The position numbers and the translations under genes are program-made. From Prorocentrum cordatum (Eukaryota > Sar > Dinophyceae > Prorocentrales > Prorocentraceae), in the NCBI GenBank assembly GCA_963575745.1, contig CAUYUJ010020736.1, forward strand, positions 67,501-127,500: a stretch of 60,000 bases of DNA, given 5' to 3'. This document shows positions 50,952 through 60,000 of the stretch, in pieces. The notes below the pieces were generated by a model. That model had not been told where the DNA came from. It saw only the letters and a program-made list of their open reading frames with translations, and did not search any database. Every line of letters starts with the position of its first letter. The first letter of the stretch is position 1.

Positions 50952-52594
50952 TTAGTCAGAAGAACCCGAGTCAGCATCCAAGACCCTCCTTTCCTCACCG
51001 CCACTCCGAGCGGCTTGGAGACGGCGGAGGGACTGAGAGGAGACGCTGAGCTCTCGGGCCTGACAGGCCTGACGGACCTCCTCCTCCGAGGGGGGGGGAG
51101 GCTCGACCGAGGAAGGGGGGGCCACCTCCTCCTCCGCCATGTGGTTCCCAGCTGGGGCCTCCACGGCCCTGTGGCACGAGGGAGCCTCCTCGGCCTGAGA
51201 ACCAAAAAGGGCACAGATCTGGTGAGTATTCACCGTCACAGCTCGCTTCCTGGGGTTCGGGTGCACTCCTCGACAGAGGTGCCTCCAAGAATACTCGGCG
51301 TTCCTGGAGGGCCGATCCTTACACGCCTTCCCTAGGCCGTCCACACGAGCACCTGTGCTGTGGTAGCGGCACTTCACGCAAACAAAAAGATGTGAACCGT
51401 CACTGCAGGAGAAGGCCAAAACACGATGCCGCAGTGACACCAGCACACCTTCATCAAGCTTGCACCTGCCAGAGCATATGCCAGGATCAGGGACGCCAGA
51501 TCCCCTGGAACCCAACAAACAAACTCTACAGCGCCACACACCAGACCAAGGGGCCCAGTCGTGCCCAGGCTTGTCCCAGGAAAACCTGGTCTTGGGGGCT
51601 GGCGGAATATAATCGGCATCAGATAAATCCAGTCGGGGCCACTCTAAGAGAAGCTTGGCCCCTAGCCGACACACTGCTTTAGCAATGTCAATCTTCTTGC
51701 TGAGATCTTCACTCTCATTAATATCTGACGCATGAAACGACAGCGCGGTTTTGGCCGCCGCGTCCGCATCATTATTGCATTTGCGACAAAACCTTTCGAA
51801 CTGGTCGATGCCAGCTTCATCTAAATCCTTGTGAGCGGAAACCTTAACAATATCCTGAATGCACGTGCCTTCTCGAGCATTGGCTCCCATGATTATGCCA
51901 CTGTACACCCTCTTACCCGAGAGGCGATCGCCAGGAGGCAACTCAGAATGCTTGACCACATTCAAACAGTCAGAGAACAGGGTGGAAGGGTACTTGGCCA
52001 TATTACCAGCCATGCCACGCGCTACGTATTCTCCAGCCTGCGGGGTCTGAGGGTATTGGGCCCACACAGGCCCCATAACCTCACCTAAAAGATCCCCGCT
52101 GTCATTGTGCATCGTGATGGCCCACGACGCACGGCTGAGCTCCCGAATTATGTGCCGCTTGCAAGACCCGTCGAGAAACAGCGACCCCCAGACAGCACCT
52201 TCCTGGGGAGCCTCGAAGCCTTCGGGGCCCTCGAGCAGATCACGATGCCAGCGGAACACCACATTGCCTTCGAGGCACGGCCTCGGAAGGGCATCGGCGG
52301 GATGGGCGAAAGCCCCGAAGCAGAAAAGGAGGTCCGAGTAGTCCTCAGCCTCAGTGTCACGGGCGGCAGCAATGATCCAGTCCTTAGCAAGCTCCGCTCT
52401 CAGATCGCTCACATGCGGGCAGGCCCGCAGCCGATGGTGCAACGAGTCTGCCTCACCACAATGGATGCACTTAGAACAAACTCTATATCCACATGCAATG
52501 GCACGATCAGGAGTCCAGATGGCGTTACACGCCAGAGCACGAATCATACCTTTTTCACTGGGAGAACTTGCTAGACGCCAGAGCAGCACGGGGG
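50952..52594 (-). CDS. LINE C ORF2, part 4: Cys-His motif and RNase H
   Basis: After the shift near the C5 run (+ G5 at 52591-52595): LASSPSEKGMIRALACNAIW, then CSKCIHCGEADSLHHRLRAC, the C-x2-C...HH...C motif. RNase H residues follow in order: GSLFLDGSCKR (Asp), GEYVARGMAG (Glu), TLFSDCLNVVKH (Asp), NNDADAAAKTAL (Asp). A Cys-containing tail (WRCRVCLLGSRGSGVPD; HLFVCVKCRYHS) precedes a Glu/Ser-rich end and a stop at 50952. Provides the RNA-strand removal activity in second-strand synthesis, as in I-clade-like LINEs. Confidence 0.75.
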
Positions 52595-53913
52595 ACATCC
52601 AAGCAAAGGCGGCCTCCAGACGCCCATTTGCCGCCCAGATCCCTCTCCAGAGCTCTGATCATACCTTCCCGACAAAAAATACACAAGAGGGCAGGGGAGG
52701 TCACGCCGAGGGGGATGTGGTACCCTCTGTCATCAATAATGGTCATGAAATTGTCCATGTGCCACCCTAACCTGACCAGACAAAGCCTGAGGGCAGAGAC
52801 AGGACCCCCAACGAGACCCCAACTGATCCTGCTAAGGCCCCAGACGGCATTCCAAGAATCTCTAAGCTCCTTGAGGGCCAGGGAGTGCGGGAAGACCTTA
52901 GTCTGAGCAAGCCATATTTCTTTTCCCCACCTAAGCACAGGCGCGCAGGCCGCCCTCCAGGTGGGATCTCCAGCTAAAATACAGCAAGCAGTGGGACTCC
53001 TGCCCTGAGAAAACGGCCGCACCGTCGAGAAGGCTTGCCTCCGCATCAATAAAAGATCATTGTCAGAGACACCCACAATGTCAGCCCCGTAGGAGACACC
53101 CGCAAGGGGGCCAGAGGAAAACACCCGCAGAGTTTTTCTCCCAAGATCACCCGAAAGCCTCTTGAGCCTCTTGGCTCGACGGCACATGGTAGCCAGCCTC
53201 GACTTGAGCTTACTAGCCCGACCTGAGGCTCGAATGGACTTGCCCGCCGTGTAGTCCACACCTAAGTTGACAGTGACATCCTCGATCCTACCTGCCAGAC
53301 TGCCAAGCTGCTTGCCAACCTCACCGGCCACCGCCCTATTAGAGGAGACCGTGCACACTTTGGACAGGGCGAAACTGCAGCCAAGCATGTCGGTCACTGC
53401 CGTGTGCAAGGCCTGCGAGCTGGCAACAATAGAGGTAATAACTCGGTGACGAGGGCCCGTCGCAGAAATCCCCGAATCGTCGATGTAAATGTCCAAATCA
53501 CATCTGGGGGACAAGGGAATGGAGTCGAACGCGTCAAGGGCAAAGACCCTGATGAGGGTGGTGGCGAAACTGCAGCCTGCCACCACACCTCGCTCGACAA
53601 AAAAGGGGCCCGCGAGGATGCCACCCAGGGACAGGAAACGGCCACACCGAAAGGCAAAGATGCAAAGGCGCGCAATCGGGGAGGGGAAACCGTGTCGCTG
53701 ACATTGGGACATCAACTTGGCAAGATCAATGGTCTCGTAGTACTTAAGCATATCGTAAAACACACTACACGAAACCTCATTCGACGCAGTGCCGTGCTCA
53801 GCCCGAACAGACTGCCTCCAAACAACGTCGGCAGCACCTCGATGCCCACCAGCAGCCCAGTACCTGCGGGGGTGCTCTTGCTCCCAGGCGAGGGCGAAGG
53901 GGCGCCGCAGCTT
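52595..53913 (-). CDS. LINE C ORF2, part 3: reverse transcriptase core
   Basis: Coding order: KLRRPFALAWEQEHPRRYWA, CSVFYDMLKYYETIDLAKLM (motif A, Asp in FYDML, + coordinates ~53748-53762), ERGVVAGCSFATTLIRVFAL (motif B), DLDIYIDDSGISATG (motif C, YIDD near 53477-53488), NLGVDYTAGKSIRASGRASK (thumb). All catalytic Asp residues are present. The open frame proper runs 53763-52555; its upstream boundary is the G6 run (+ C6 at 53914-53919), where part 2 passes into this phase by +1. Confidence 0.8.
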
Positions 53914-55430
53914 CCCCCCACACCCTGTGCCAGGAGCAGAACACCCCTATAGGCCTGTAGCCACCGGTGGGCTTCGAGAGAAGAGCGAGCAGCACGGCAG
54001 AAATCTGCTCGGGCAATTCGCCGAGCGCTTCCATAACTTCAAACAAGACGGCGAGCGAGTTCAACGCATCATCACACAAGTACTGGAAGTGACGACAACT
54101 AAAGCCATCGTAGGCCACCGCAGAACCCCTCTTGTACTTCTTGGAGACTTCCCTGATTTCGTCGGCCGAAACCCTCGGAAGCGTCGGCCCAAGCGACGGG
54201 GGACCTCTAGAGGCTCCAGCGCCCTTGCCCCAGAAGGCGGCAAACTTGAAACCTTCCGAAGCCAAGAGCGCCAGGGGATCAGACACAAGGGTGCCATCAG
54301 CCGAAAGGGTGGTGGTGGCCTTCCAAGGTGACGGGTCCCTGGTGAACATGTGAACTCTCTTCGCTCCCTCGTCAAGGCCAGCGCGAATCCAAGCTTGCCA
54401 GCTTTGACGGGATCTCTTCTTGGCAGCAGACTGAGCATTGCTGACCGCAACATCAATTTTGTCCCGAAGAGCCGCTTCGAAACAACTGCCCACAATGAGA
54501 TCCCGACAAGGCTCGGCGACAGCACGGGCAACCTCTTCAAAGAGAGGCCGAAGGGCAGCAGAAACTTCCACCTGCTGCGGAGGCTCCTGTAGCAGCGTCG
54601 TCAGCGACTTCGCCTGAGGAGTGTCACCTTGGTTCGAATCCAGGAGCGACGCTAGGGCCCGATATTGGACGCTGAGCCACCGCACAGCATGATGTTCAGG
54701 ATCCCGAATAGCATGGTCACGACCGACCAGCTTCTTCCACACAAGCTGAGGGCCCTTGGATCTCGAACCAAGACAGGGGACAGACTGTCCCAAAATTGGC
54801 ACAAGCTCAGCCTCGGCTTTGTCAGCCCAGGCCGCGTAGCAAGGCGAGAGAAGCGACGATGCGCCCCTTGCATCACCAACAGCAACACATTGGGAGGCCT
54901 GGTCAGCAAGCTCTCGCACAAGACTCCAGTCGGGGGGAGCAGGACGCGGTCCCACCACCGCCGAGACAGGGAGAGGAGGAGGCTTCCTGAAACTAAGACC
55001 TTTCAACTTGCCAAACGAAGCGTGCAACGCTACTTGCACCGGCCTGTGGGGGCTCAAGGTAGTGTCCAGGACGACCTCACAGCTCTTAACAGTTTCCCCA
55101 AGCCCCCCCGAAAACACAAAGTGGTCCAGGGAGGACGGGGGGCCCTCGCCAAAGTGAGTGTGGCCCTCGGCCACCACAGGCAGCCCAACCAACTTCTCGG
55201 CGAACTTCGAACTGGCTAAAGTGCCTGGAACCATGTTGAAATCCCCTCCAATACAGAACGGAAGAGAAAGGGAGGACATACGTTCCCCTATACTGGCCAG
55301 GAGATCGACATTGCGCTCAGACAACCCTTCAAAGTGATGGAGGTAAACAGAGCAGAGAGCGAAACGATCACCTCGCGGGAGGTGCACTATGCCAGCAGTC
55401 GCTCTGCCAACAGCAACCACCGCCCCCCCC
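53914..55430 (-). CDS. LINE C ORF2, part 2: endonuclease C-terminal half, linker, RT start
   Basis: Endonuclease continues: FALCSVYLHHFEGLSERNVD, CIGGDFNMVPG (G-D-F-N), PPSSLDHFVFSGG, TTLSPHRPVQVALHA (His motif). The linker includes KKRSRQSWQAWIRAGLDEGA and HMFTRDPSPWKATTTLSADG. The RT start reads VAYDGFSCRHFQYLCDDALN and LLSKPTGGYRPIGVFCSW. Phase changes by one base at the G8 run upstream (+ C8, 55423-55430) and the G6 run downstream. Confidence 0.75.
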
Positions 55431-56587
55431 AGGGGGCTCATGAAGGCCGAGAAAGTCTCTGACAAGGATGCAAGTGCCAGCCGACGTGGAACCAGCGGCG
55501 GTCCCGTGGGCCGCAGTAAAGATGCCTTTCCACCCTTGGCGAGCACACCACGCCGAGGCTTGTGAGAGGTCTTCATCCTCTCGCATCCTGTGCTCCTGGC
55601 ATAAGATGATGTGCGCAGGAGTCTTGGCCATGAGCTCCTTCATGGTCGACCATCGGTTGCAATTAACCGTGTGGATGCAAATCTCAAGACTGTCCAGAAG
55701 GGCCGAGCCGTGGCCAACAAAGGCCTCAGGGGAGCCCGAGGCGACGAAACTCACCGAAGGGTCCGAGGGGCCGCTGAAAAACTCGACAGGACTGCTCGGC
55801 TGCAAATCGACGAGCACAGGATACTCCTCACGCGGGTTGGCAAACCCGAAAAAATGCGCCTCGCACGAGGCAGCACTGTGAACAGCACGCGCCAGGCTGG
55901 CAAAACCTGAGGCTAGCACCCGCTTGGCCCTCCAAAGGGTGTGCTTGACCGCTCCACTGAGCGACGAGTGCGATCTCTTAAAGGCAGACGGTCGCTTCAC
56001 GTGGGGAGGGGTCCAGCGGGAACGCCGAAAGGCAAAAGAGCTGCGACTGCACGCCGAGGCCGAGCCAGATGTGGCCCTGGTGGCACAAAGCTCACCAGGC
56101 CCGAAAACGGGTGCCCCCAGAGGCTGGAGGAGCGTCCTGAACCGAGATTCCAAGCTGCTTCGAGCAAAAAGTGGGTACTGCTCGTGGGACCCTCCAGTTT
56201 CAACGCACGATTCCTGGAGGATCCCACGGCAAGACGGCAAACCCAGACAGCCCCAGGTACACTCCAGGGATCCAGGATGCAGTGCAAGAGGACCTGAGAC
56301 CTCAGGATCCTCGACTCCGAAAGAAAAAGACAGCCCTACTCCTTCAGCAGCAGGCTGATGACACCCACGAGGGCGAGCGTCGACAGCAGCTCCAGCGGGT
56401 GCGGGCTCTGCTTGCCAGCCGTGGCAACTCTCGTCTCCGCCCCAAGGTGCAAGGCCGAGGCCCAGAGCATTAAAGTCCCCTGCCGAGGGGAACGGAGAGA
56501 ACATGTGCCAGGCTGGGCAAGTGAGCGTGCCGCTGGATTGAACGTGTTCACGATGAGGGCCCCCCTGCTGATGCTCACGCGGCAGCA
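55431..56587 (-). CDS. LINE C ORF2, part 1: N-terminal region and start of endonuclease
   Basis: Endonuclease begins LEICIHTVNCNRWSTMKELM, then HIILCQEHRMREDEDLSQAS (catalytic Glu in CQEH) and GTAAGSTSAGTCILVRDFLG. Upstream, ~240 residues of low-identity sequence (HMFSPFPSAGDFNALGLGLA...) connect back to the end of ORF1. I cannot tell whether ORF2 starts at an internal Met or is fused to ORF1: with one C fewer in the C9 run (+ G9, 56588-56596) ORF1 would read straight into this frame. Confidence 0.65.
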
Positions 56588-57849
56588 GGGGGGGGGTCTT
56601 GTTCAGGCTGCCCATGCTGAATGATCTTGGCGGCCCGCTGACGTAGAGCTGCAGACGCGGTAGCTTCAGCATCAACCTCTGGAAGCTGCGCTGCTGCTGC
56701 CTCTGGACCAGTGGCGGCGATGTCTGCGGCAGACTCGGCATCTCCACCTCCATCAGCGCCAGGAGCAGCACCTTCGTCAGTCTTCCTCTTCTTGGCAAGT
56801 CGTCCGAGATGCTCCTTGTGTGCCTCCTGGATCTTCTTGGCAGTCTCGGAGGCCTGCGCGAACAGCCGCTGTGCCAACTTTTGGATGCCTTCTCGCAGCT
56901 GGTTGCCCCTCTTCTCGAGCTCCTCCTTGTCGGCCTCCGAGAGCTCGAAATCCTCGGCGCCTCCAAGCAGCTCCGAGGGGTCAATGACCAGCTTGTCCGT
57001 GAAGGTCCCGTCCATGATTGACGACAGCGAACAAGGCACGACCTTGTCCTCTGGCACCTTCTGCAAGTCGGCCGCCGACGTCTGAGCATGAAGTGCGGCC
57101 ACCAGTCGACGATGCTCACTGTCGGCCTGCTCACACTCCTCAGTGAACTTAGTGACCAAAGCACGCTGCTCCACCATCTGCAACGACCACTCCTCGAACC
57201 TCTGAACCGCGCCCTGCAACTTCCTCTCGAGGCCTCGCAGCTTGCTGTGGGCCATGGAAACCTGGTGCTGCAGGGTGGGCTCCTTGGCCACAGGTGGAGG
57301 CTTGGCCAGCTCACGATGCTTAGCCGCTCCCAGAGCGTCTCCAGCCTTAGCCAGCAGCTCCGCCAAAGACGCGTGCTCTTCACGAGAAAGAGGTGCCTCT
57401 GGCTTGGTTGGACCACCTGGCGACTTGCCACCCTTGCCGCCACCATGGTCGCCTGGCGCGAAGGAGCCTGGTGGCCCACGAGCAGCAGCAAAGGGGGAGT
57501 ACGGCAGGTTGCTGCTGAAGCCAGCAGACCAGACTCCCCCAGGCGTGCCGAAGGAAGTGGGCGTGTATGGCTGGAACGGGGTCCACTGAGAGCCACAATG
57601 TTTGCAGCGCGACCAGCGCATCTCGTTCTTCCTGCAGCCGCACGCCGAGCATGTCCAGAGGGCGGGAGGACCATCAGGCTGAACCCCTGGAGCCCGAGCA
57701 GCCCAAGGAGGAAGAGGCGTGCCACCGCTGTCGAACAGCGCGATCTCGTGCTCGAGGGCGGCCGCCGAGGGGATGCTCTTGCCGCCCTTGCCGCCGCCCT
57801 TGTCATACTGACCACCAGGGCCGCGCTTGCCGAAGCCGCCCTTCCCCAT
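56575..57849 (-). CDS. LINE C ORF1: RanBP2-like zinc finger protein
   Basis: Start at MGKGGFGKRGPGGQYDKGGG (ATG complement 57847-57849), about 125 nt after the SL relics; 424 residues. Residues 1-30 are Gly/Lys-rich, suited to RNA binding. WTCSACGCRKNEMRWSRCKH-CG (about residues 65-88) fits the W-x-C-x2-C...N...C-x2-C pattern of RanBP2-type zinc fingers. A Gly/Pro-rich middle follows (FAPGDHGGGKGGKSPGGPTK). The C-terminal half is helical, likely coiled coil (MAHSKLRGLERKLQGAVQRF; KEELEKRGNQLREGIQKLAQ). Presumed to bind the element RNA (inference from LINE ORF1 proteins). Confidence 0.75.
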   Translation of the reverse strand: MGKGGFGKRGPGGQYDKGGGKGGKSIPSAAALEHEIALFDSGGTPLPPWAARAPGVQPDGPPALWTCSACGCRKNEMRWSRCKHCGSQWTPFQPYTPTSFGTPGGVWSAGFSSNLPYSPFAAARGPPGSFAPGDHGGGKGGKSPGGPTKPEAPLSREEHASLAELLAKAGDALGAAKHRELAKPPPVAKEPTLQHQVSMAHSKLRGLERKLQGAVQRFEEWSLQMVEQRALVTKFTEECEQADSEHRRLVAALHAQTSAADLQKVPEDKVVPCSLSSIMDGTFTDKLVIDPSELLGGAEDFELSEADKEELEKRGNQLREGIQKLAQRLFAQASETAKKIQEAHKEHLGRLAKKRKTDEGAAPGADGGGDAESAADIAATGPEAAAAQLPEVDAEATASAALRQRAAKIIQHGQPEQDPPPAAA

Positions 57850-57954
57850 GGCGGCGAAATGATTATGAACTGTGAGGGTACGGCCCTCTCCGAAGCTGAT
57901 TGACTCGCAGGCACGAAGTGCCGTTTTGAATCCTGCACCTGCAACGCTCAATGG

Positions 57955-57974
57955 CTTGAGCGCAAAACGGCTAG
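57955..57974 (-). other. Second, degenerate spliced leader in LINE C 5' end
   Basis: Directly downstream of the intact SL the minus strand reads CTAGCCGTTTTGCGCTCAAG. Aligned to the last 20 SL bases it differs by one missing base, one substitution and one extra base. Its position implies an older SL already present when a new one was added. Confidence 0.7.
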
Positions 57975-57996
57975 CTTGAGCCAAAATGGCTACGGA
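57975..57996 (-). other. Intact dinoflagellate spliced leader (22/22)
   Basis: On the minus strand the bases TCCGTAGCC then ATTTTGGCTCAAG match the known DinoSL consensus (D-CCGTAGCC..., D = A/G/T) at every position. The first base, T at 57996, differs from the base at the corresponding point of the 3' flank (50820, c), so it belongs to the inserted SL rather than the target. Confidence 0.93.
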
Positions 57997-58009
57997 CCTC
58001 CTGGATGGC
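57997..58009. repeat. Target-site duplication of LINE C, 5' copy
   Basis: cctcctggatggc, identical to 50821-50833. The next base (t) is ambiguous with the A-tail, giving 13-14 bp. Confidence 0.85.
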
Positions 58010-58600
58010 TCCAAATGCCCCCCGAGAAGCCCCACTGAGGTCTCTCCGAGGCCTCCCAAGAGACCCCACGAGGCCCGAAAGAAGCCTCACAACACAGGCA
58101 CTGTGGCGTGTTGGGCCGAAGGCCACTGGATCCGCCGCCCCCGAGGCCCGCGGAGGGATGTAGGCGTGCGGAGCGTTCTTGCTCTTGGAGCTTCCAAGCG
58201 TGTCCAGGCAAGCCCAACGCTCCGCTCCAGCCACGCGTAAACGGGATCTCTCATGAGCTCTCCCGCCCAAAATGGCTACAAGATGGCAACAGGACGACCT
58301 CCAATAAGGCCAAGATGGTCTCCAAGACGCGTCGAAGAGGGCTAGGTAAGCCACAAGCGATTCCAAGATGGCCTCCGCTAGAGCTAAGGCCACGGCACGC
58401 TAACGAGCACCGCTTGGCTGAACGAAACCAAAACAAAGCAAAAGCGTGGCTATTCAAACTATAGCAAGCTACCAGATACGATGCACCAGGCACGACCAAA
58501 GCTTACGGTCAGCCGAAGCAAATAGAACACGCGAAGACAAACTCAAATAAGGTGATGAACCTGATCGGACAAGAATGGTAAGCGCTGATTTTGTCCATTG
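58010..58600. other. Flanking sequence with CCAAGATGGC-type degenerate repeats
   Basis: Resumes the island 3 repeat (ccccgagaagccccactg). Further on are aaaatggctacaagatggc, gccaagatggtctccaagac and ttccaagatggcctcc. The 13-mer ccaaaatggctac at 58267-58279 also matches the SL core. No gene supported. Confidence 0.45.
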
Positions 58601-58868
58601 GGCTTAAAGGGCGCTTCTTAGGGCCTCCTGGGGATCTCTTCGAGCGCCTTGGGGGTCATCTGGGGAGTCTTTGTGGGGCTCTTTCGGGCCGTGTTGAAAC
58701 CCTACGGGAACGAATCCAAGACGATGTTGGTTTGGAGACCCCTCCGGAGCCGATTTATGCGGCGTGCACCCCTTCGTTAGAGAAGAGTGCACCTGGCTCA
58801 TTAAAAAAACGGTCCACGCCAGAGGCGCTTCCCGTAACACGCCACCGTGCCCCAGGGGTCTTGTAGAT

Positions 58869-59090
58869 CTCCACGGGGGCACCCCCACCTCGCCACGAAG
58901 TGCTGCGTGTACCGCGCCGCCCCCCCCCCCCCCCCTCCGAGGCTCCATGGACAGCCCGACGCCTCCATGGGGCTCTCCACGGGGGCACCCGCCCCTTCTC
59001 GCAACGAAGTGCTGCGTGCACTGCGCCCCCGCGCTCCCCCGCTTCCGAGGCTCCATGGACCGCCCGACGCCTCCATGGGGCTCTCCAGGG
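58869..59090 (+). repeat. Tandem ~110-bp duplication
   Basis: ctccacgggggcacc ... cgaagtgctgcgtg ... cgaggctccatgga ... cctccatggggctctcca occurs twice in a row. The first copy has a C14-15 run at ~58921-58935 where the second has mixed sequence. Confidence 0.85.
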
Positions 59091-59159
59091 TACCCGCAGG
59101 CTACCGGGACGGCGGCCAGGAGGGCCACCGCGGCCGCCAGGATGCTTCGACAGTGCCTC

Positions 59160-59570
59160 AAAAGCGGCACCCAGCAGAGCTTCAAGGGGGCGCCAGATGT
59201 GTTCCGAGAGGCCTCCGAGAGGCTCCAAGACGCCCCCAGGACGCTCTCCCAGGATGGCCCCAAGAGGCCCACGTCCCACGCTCTTCGATCGAAGGTCGGT
59301 CGACTTACGGTCTTCGAAGACCCAAAGGGTTCACTGAGCGCCCCAAGAGCGCCCCTAATCGGCTCATGACGGTCCCAAGAGAGCTCCAGGCTGGCCCAAG
59401 AAGGCCCCAAGACGGCCCCACGACAACCCCAGACGGCCAAGAGAGCCCCCAAGGTGACTCCATAGGGCCCAAAGACTGTCAAAGCGGGCCCAAGACGACA
59501 TAAGAGTGCTCCAAGGCTGCCCCACAGGAGCCCAAGACAGCCCCAAAACAGCCCAAATGGTCACCCAGAG
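59160..59570. repeat. GGCCCCAAGA-type degenerate repeat island 4
   Basis: aagaggcccacg, gcccaagaaggccccaagac and gcccaagacagccccaaaac phrases, same orientation as island 3. Confidence 0.75.
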
Positions 59571-60000
59571 GGCTCCGCAAGAAGTGGAGACGAGAGGGCT
59601 CGCGTGTGACGGACTTCTGGGCGGCGCTCGATGGGACGCCACACAGAGCGCTTCGCCGGCACGGCGGGTGGATTTGCCGCCTGCACCTGGATTGACAAAA
59701 ACTTTGGAATTCGACATTGGGAAAAACTGCAACATCGCGAAAAGAAACAACCAGAGCCCCCGAACCCATCCGGAACCCTGGACCCCGCCTTCCTGCTGCA
59801 CTCTCCGAGCCGACATGTGCGATCGCTCCAGGGCCCGGAGCCGGGCGAAGACGCCGGGCTCCGCGGGCCACGCGACGTTGCTCGAAGCGAGCATCAGGTC
59901 GGGCGTGTGCGCCTACAGGTGGATTTCGGAGGACATGTGAACAATTGGCAGAGATCATGCAACAAAAAACACAGATGGTGAACCAATCGTCCCCGGACTA
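59571..60000. other. Unique sequence at window end, no supported gene
   Basis: Both strands have open frames. The minus-strand phrase MLASSNVAWPAEPGVFARLR and the plus-strand frame to 59940 are each plausible fragments, but no motif decides between them. Confidence 0.3.

Larger units (their letters stand above)
50834..57996 (-). mobile_element. LINE C: full-length, SL-capped non-LTR retrotransposon
   Basis: A 7,163-bp element on the minus strand. The 5' end is the complete 22-nt dinoflagellate spliced leader (57975-57996), directly against the target duplication cctcctggatggc (57997-58009). The 3' end is A8 (50834-50841), directly against the other copy (50821-50833). Between them lie a second degenerate SL, ORF1 (RanBP2-like zinc finger and helical region) and ORF2 (AP-endonuclease, RT with FYDML/YIDD, Cys-His motif, RNase H), then a ~110-nt 3' UTR with a stem-loop. 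Exact SL and exact target duplications argue for a recent insertion. Coding continuity is broken only by single-base +1 changes at homopolymers. Confidence 0.9.

Noticed and set aside
54639-54651. ggttcgaatcc resembling a tRNA T-arm
   Set aside because: No acceptor, D-arm or anticodon structure around it; it lies within the ORF2 coding sequence of LINE C.
55881-57944. N-terminal half of the 858-codon minus-strand ORF overlapping ORF1
   Set aside because: Ser/Arg-rich shadow of ORF1 in another phase; only the part 3' of the C9 run at 56588-56596 is coding.
58267-58279. 13-base exact match to the SL core upstream of LINE C
   Set aside because: The match stops abruptly on both sides and lies among CCAAGATGGC-type repeats (aagatggc, ccaagatgg) that give similar words; no gene follows in the right place.

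Overview
The window looks like nuclear DNA of a core dinoflagellate. The main evidence is an exact 22-nt dinoflagellate spliced-leader (DinoSL) sequence at 57975-57996 (minus sense), plus degenerate SL relics upstream of two other minus-strand genes. Supporting traits are GC-rich coding blocks, pervasive trinucleotide microsatellites, long minisatellite arrays and several degraded non-LTR retrotransposons. The style resembles Prorocentrum- or Polarella/Symbiodiniaceae-type genomes, but the species cannot be fixed from the sequence alone. Few ordinary genes are visible; most of the 60 kb is mobile or repetitive.

Layout. 1-2.4 kb: GAT and GGA microsatellites, then a ~115-bp minisatellite. 2.9-5.8 kb: a broken tandem pair of ubiquitin-like modules and a frame-broken coding region. 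6-10.2 kb: a decayed LINE (LINE A, plus strand) between GGA tracts. 10.5-14 kb: a TA-flanked MITE, pyrimidine tracts, a dispersed repeat and a MITE. 14.3-17.5 kb: a large inverted repeat and a 90-bp satellite. 18.3-20.2 kb: a 1.9-kb CCCAGCACAA-type satellite. 20.5-23 kb: repeats and microsatellites. 23.4-33.3 kb: minus-strand genes (a short ORF; an ~800-aa protein interrupted by a GGA/CCT tract; a coiled-coil fragment; an ~1,290-aa ORF with a single frameshift that may be an undescribed transposase). 34-36.6 kb: a 42-bp minisatellite split by a truncated LINE (LINE D). 37-42 kb: microsatellites and two further MITEs. 42-47.2 kb: LINE B (plus strand), whose reverse-transcriptase core has been replaced by CCT-rich DNA. 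47.2-50 kb: CCT tracts and three fold-back elements. 50.8-58 kb: LINE C (minus strand), essentially full length. 58-60 kb: degenerate GGCCCCAAGA-type repeats.

The most important observation is LINE C. Its 5' end is the complete DinoSL and abuts a 13-14 bp target-site duplication; its 3' end is a short A-tail abutting the other copy. It therefore appears to have inserted as the cDNA of a trans-spliced, SL-capped mRNA. A second, degenerate SL lies directly behind the first, which suggests at least two rounds of trans-splicing and retrotransposition. The two minus-strand genes with SL-like relics upstream may be retrogenes made the same way. Single-base +1 frameshifts recur in the long ORFs, mostly at homopolymers, so some apparent pseudogenisation may be assembly error.
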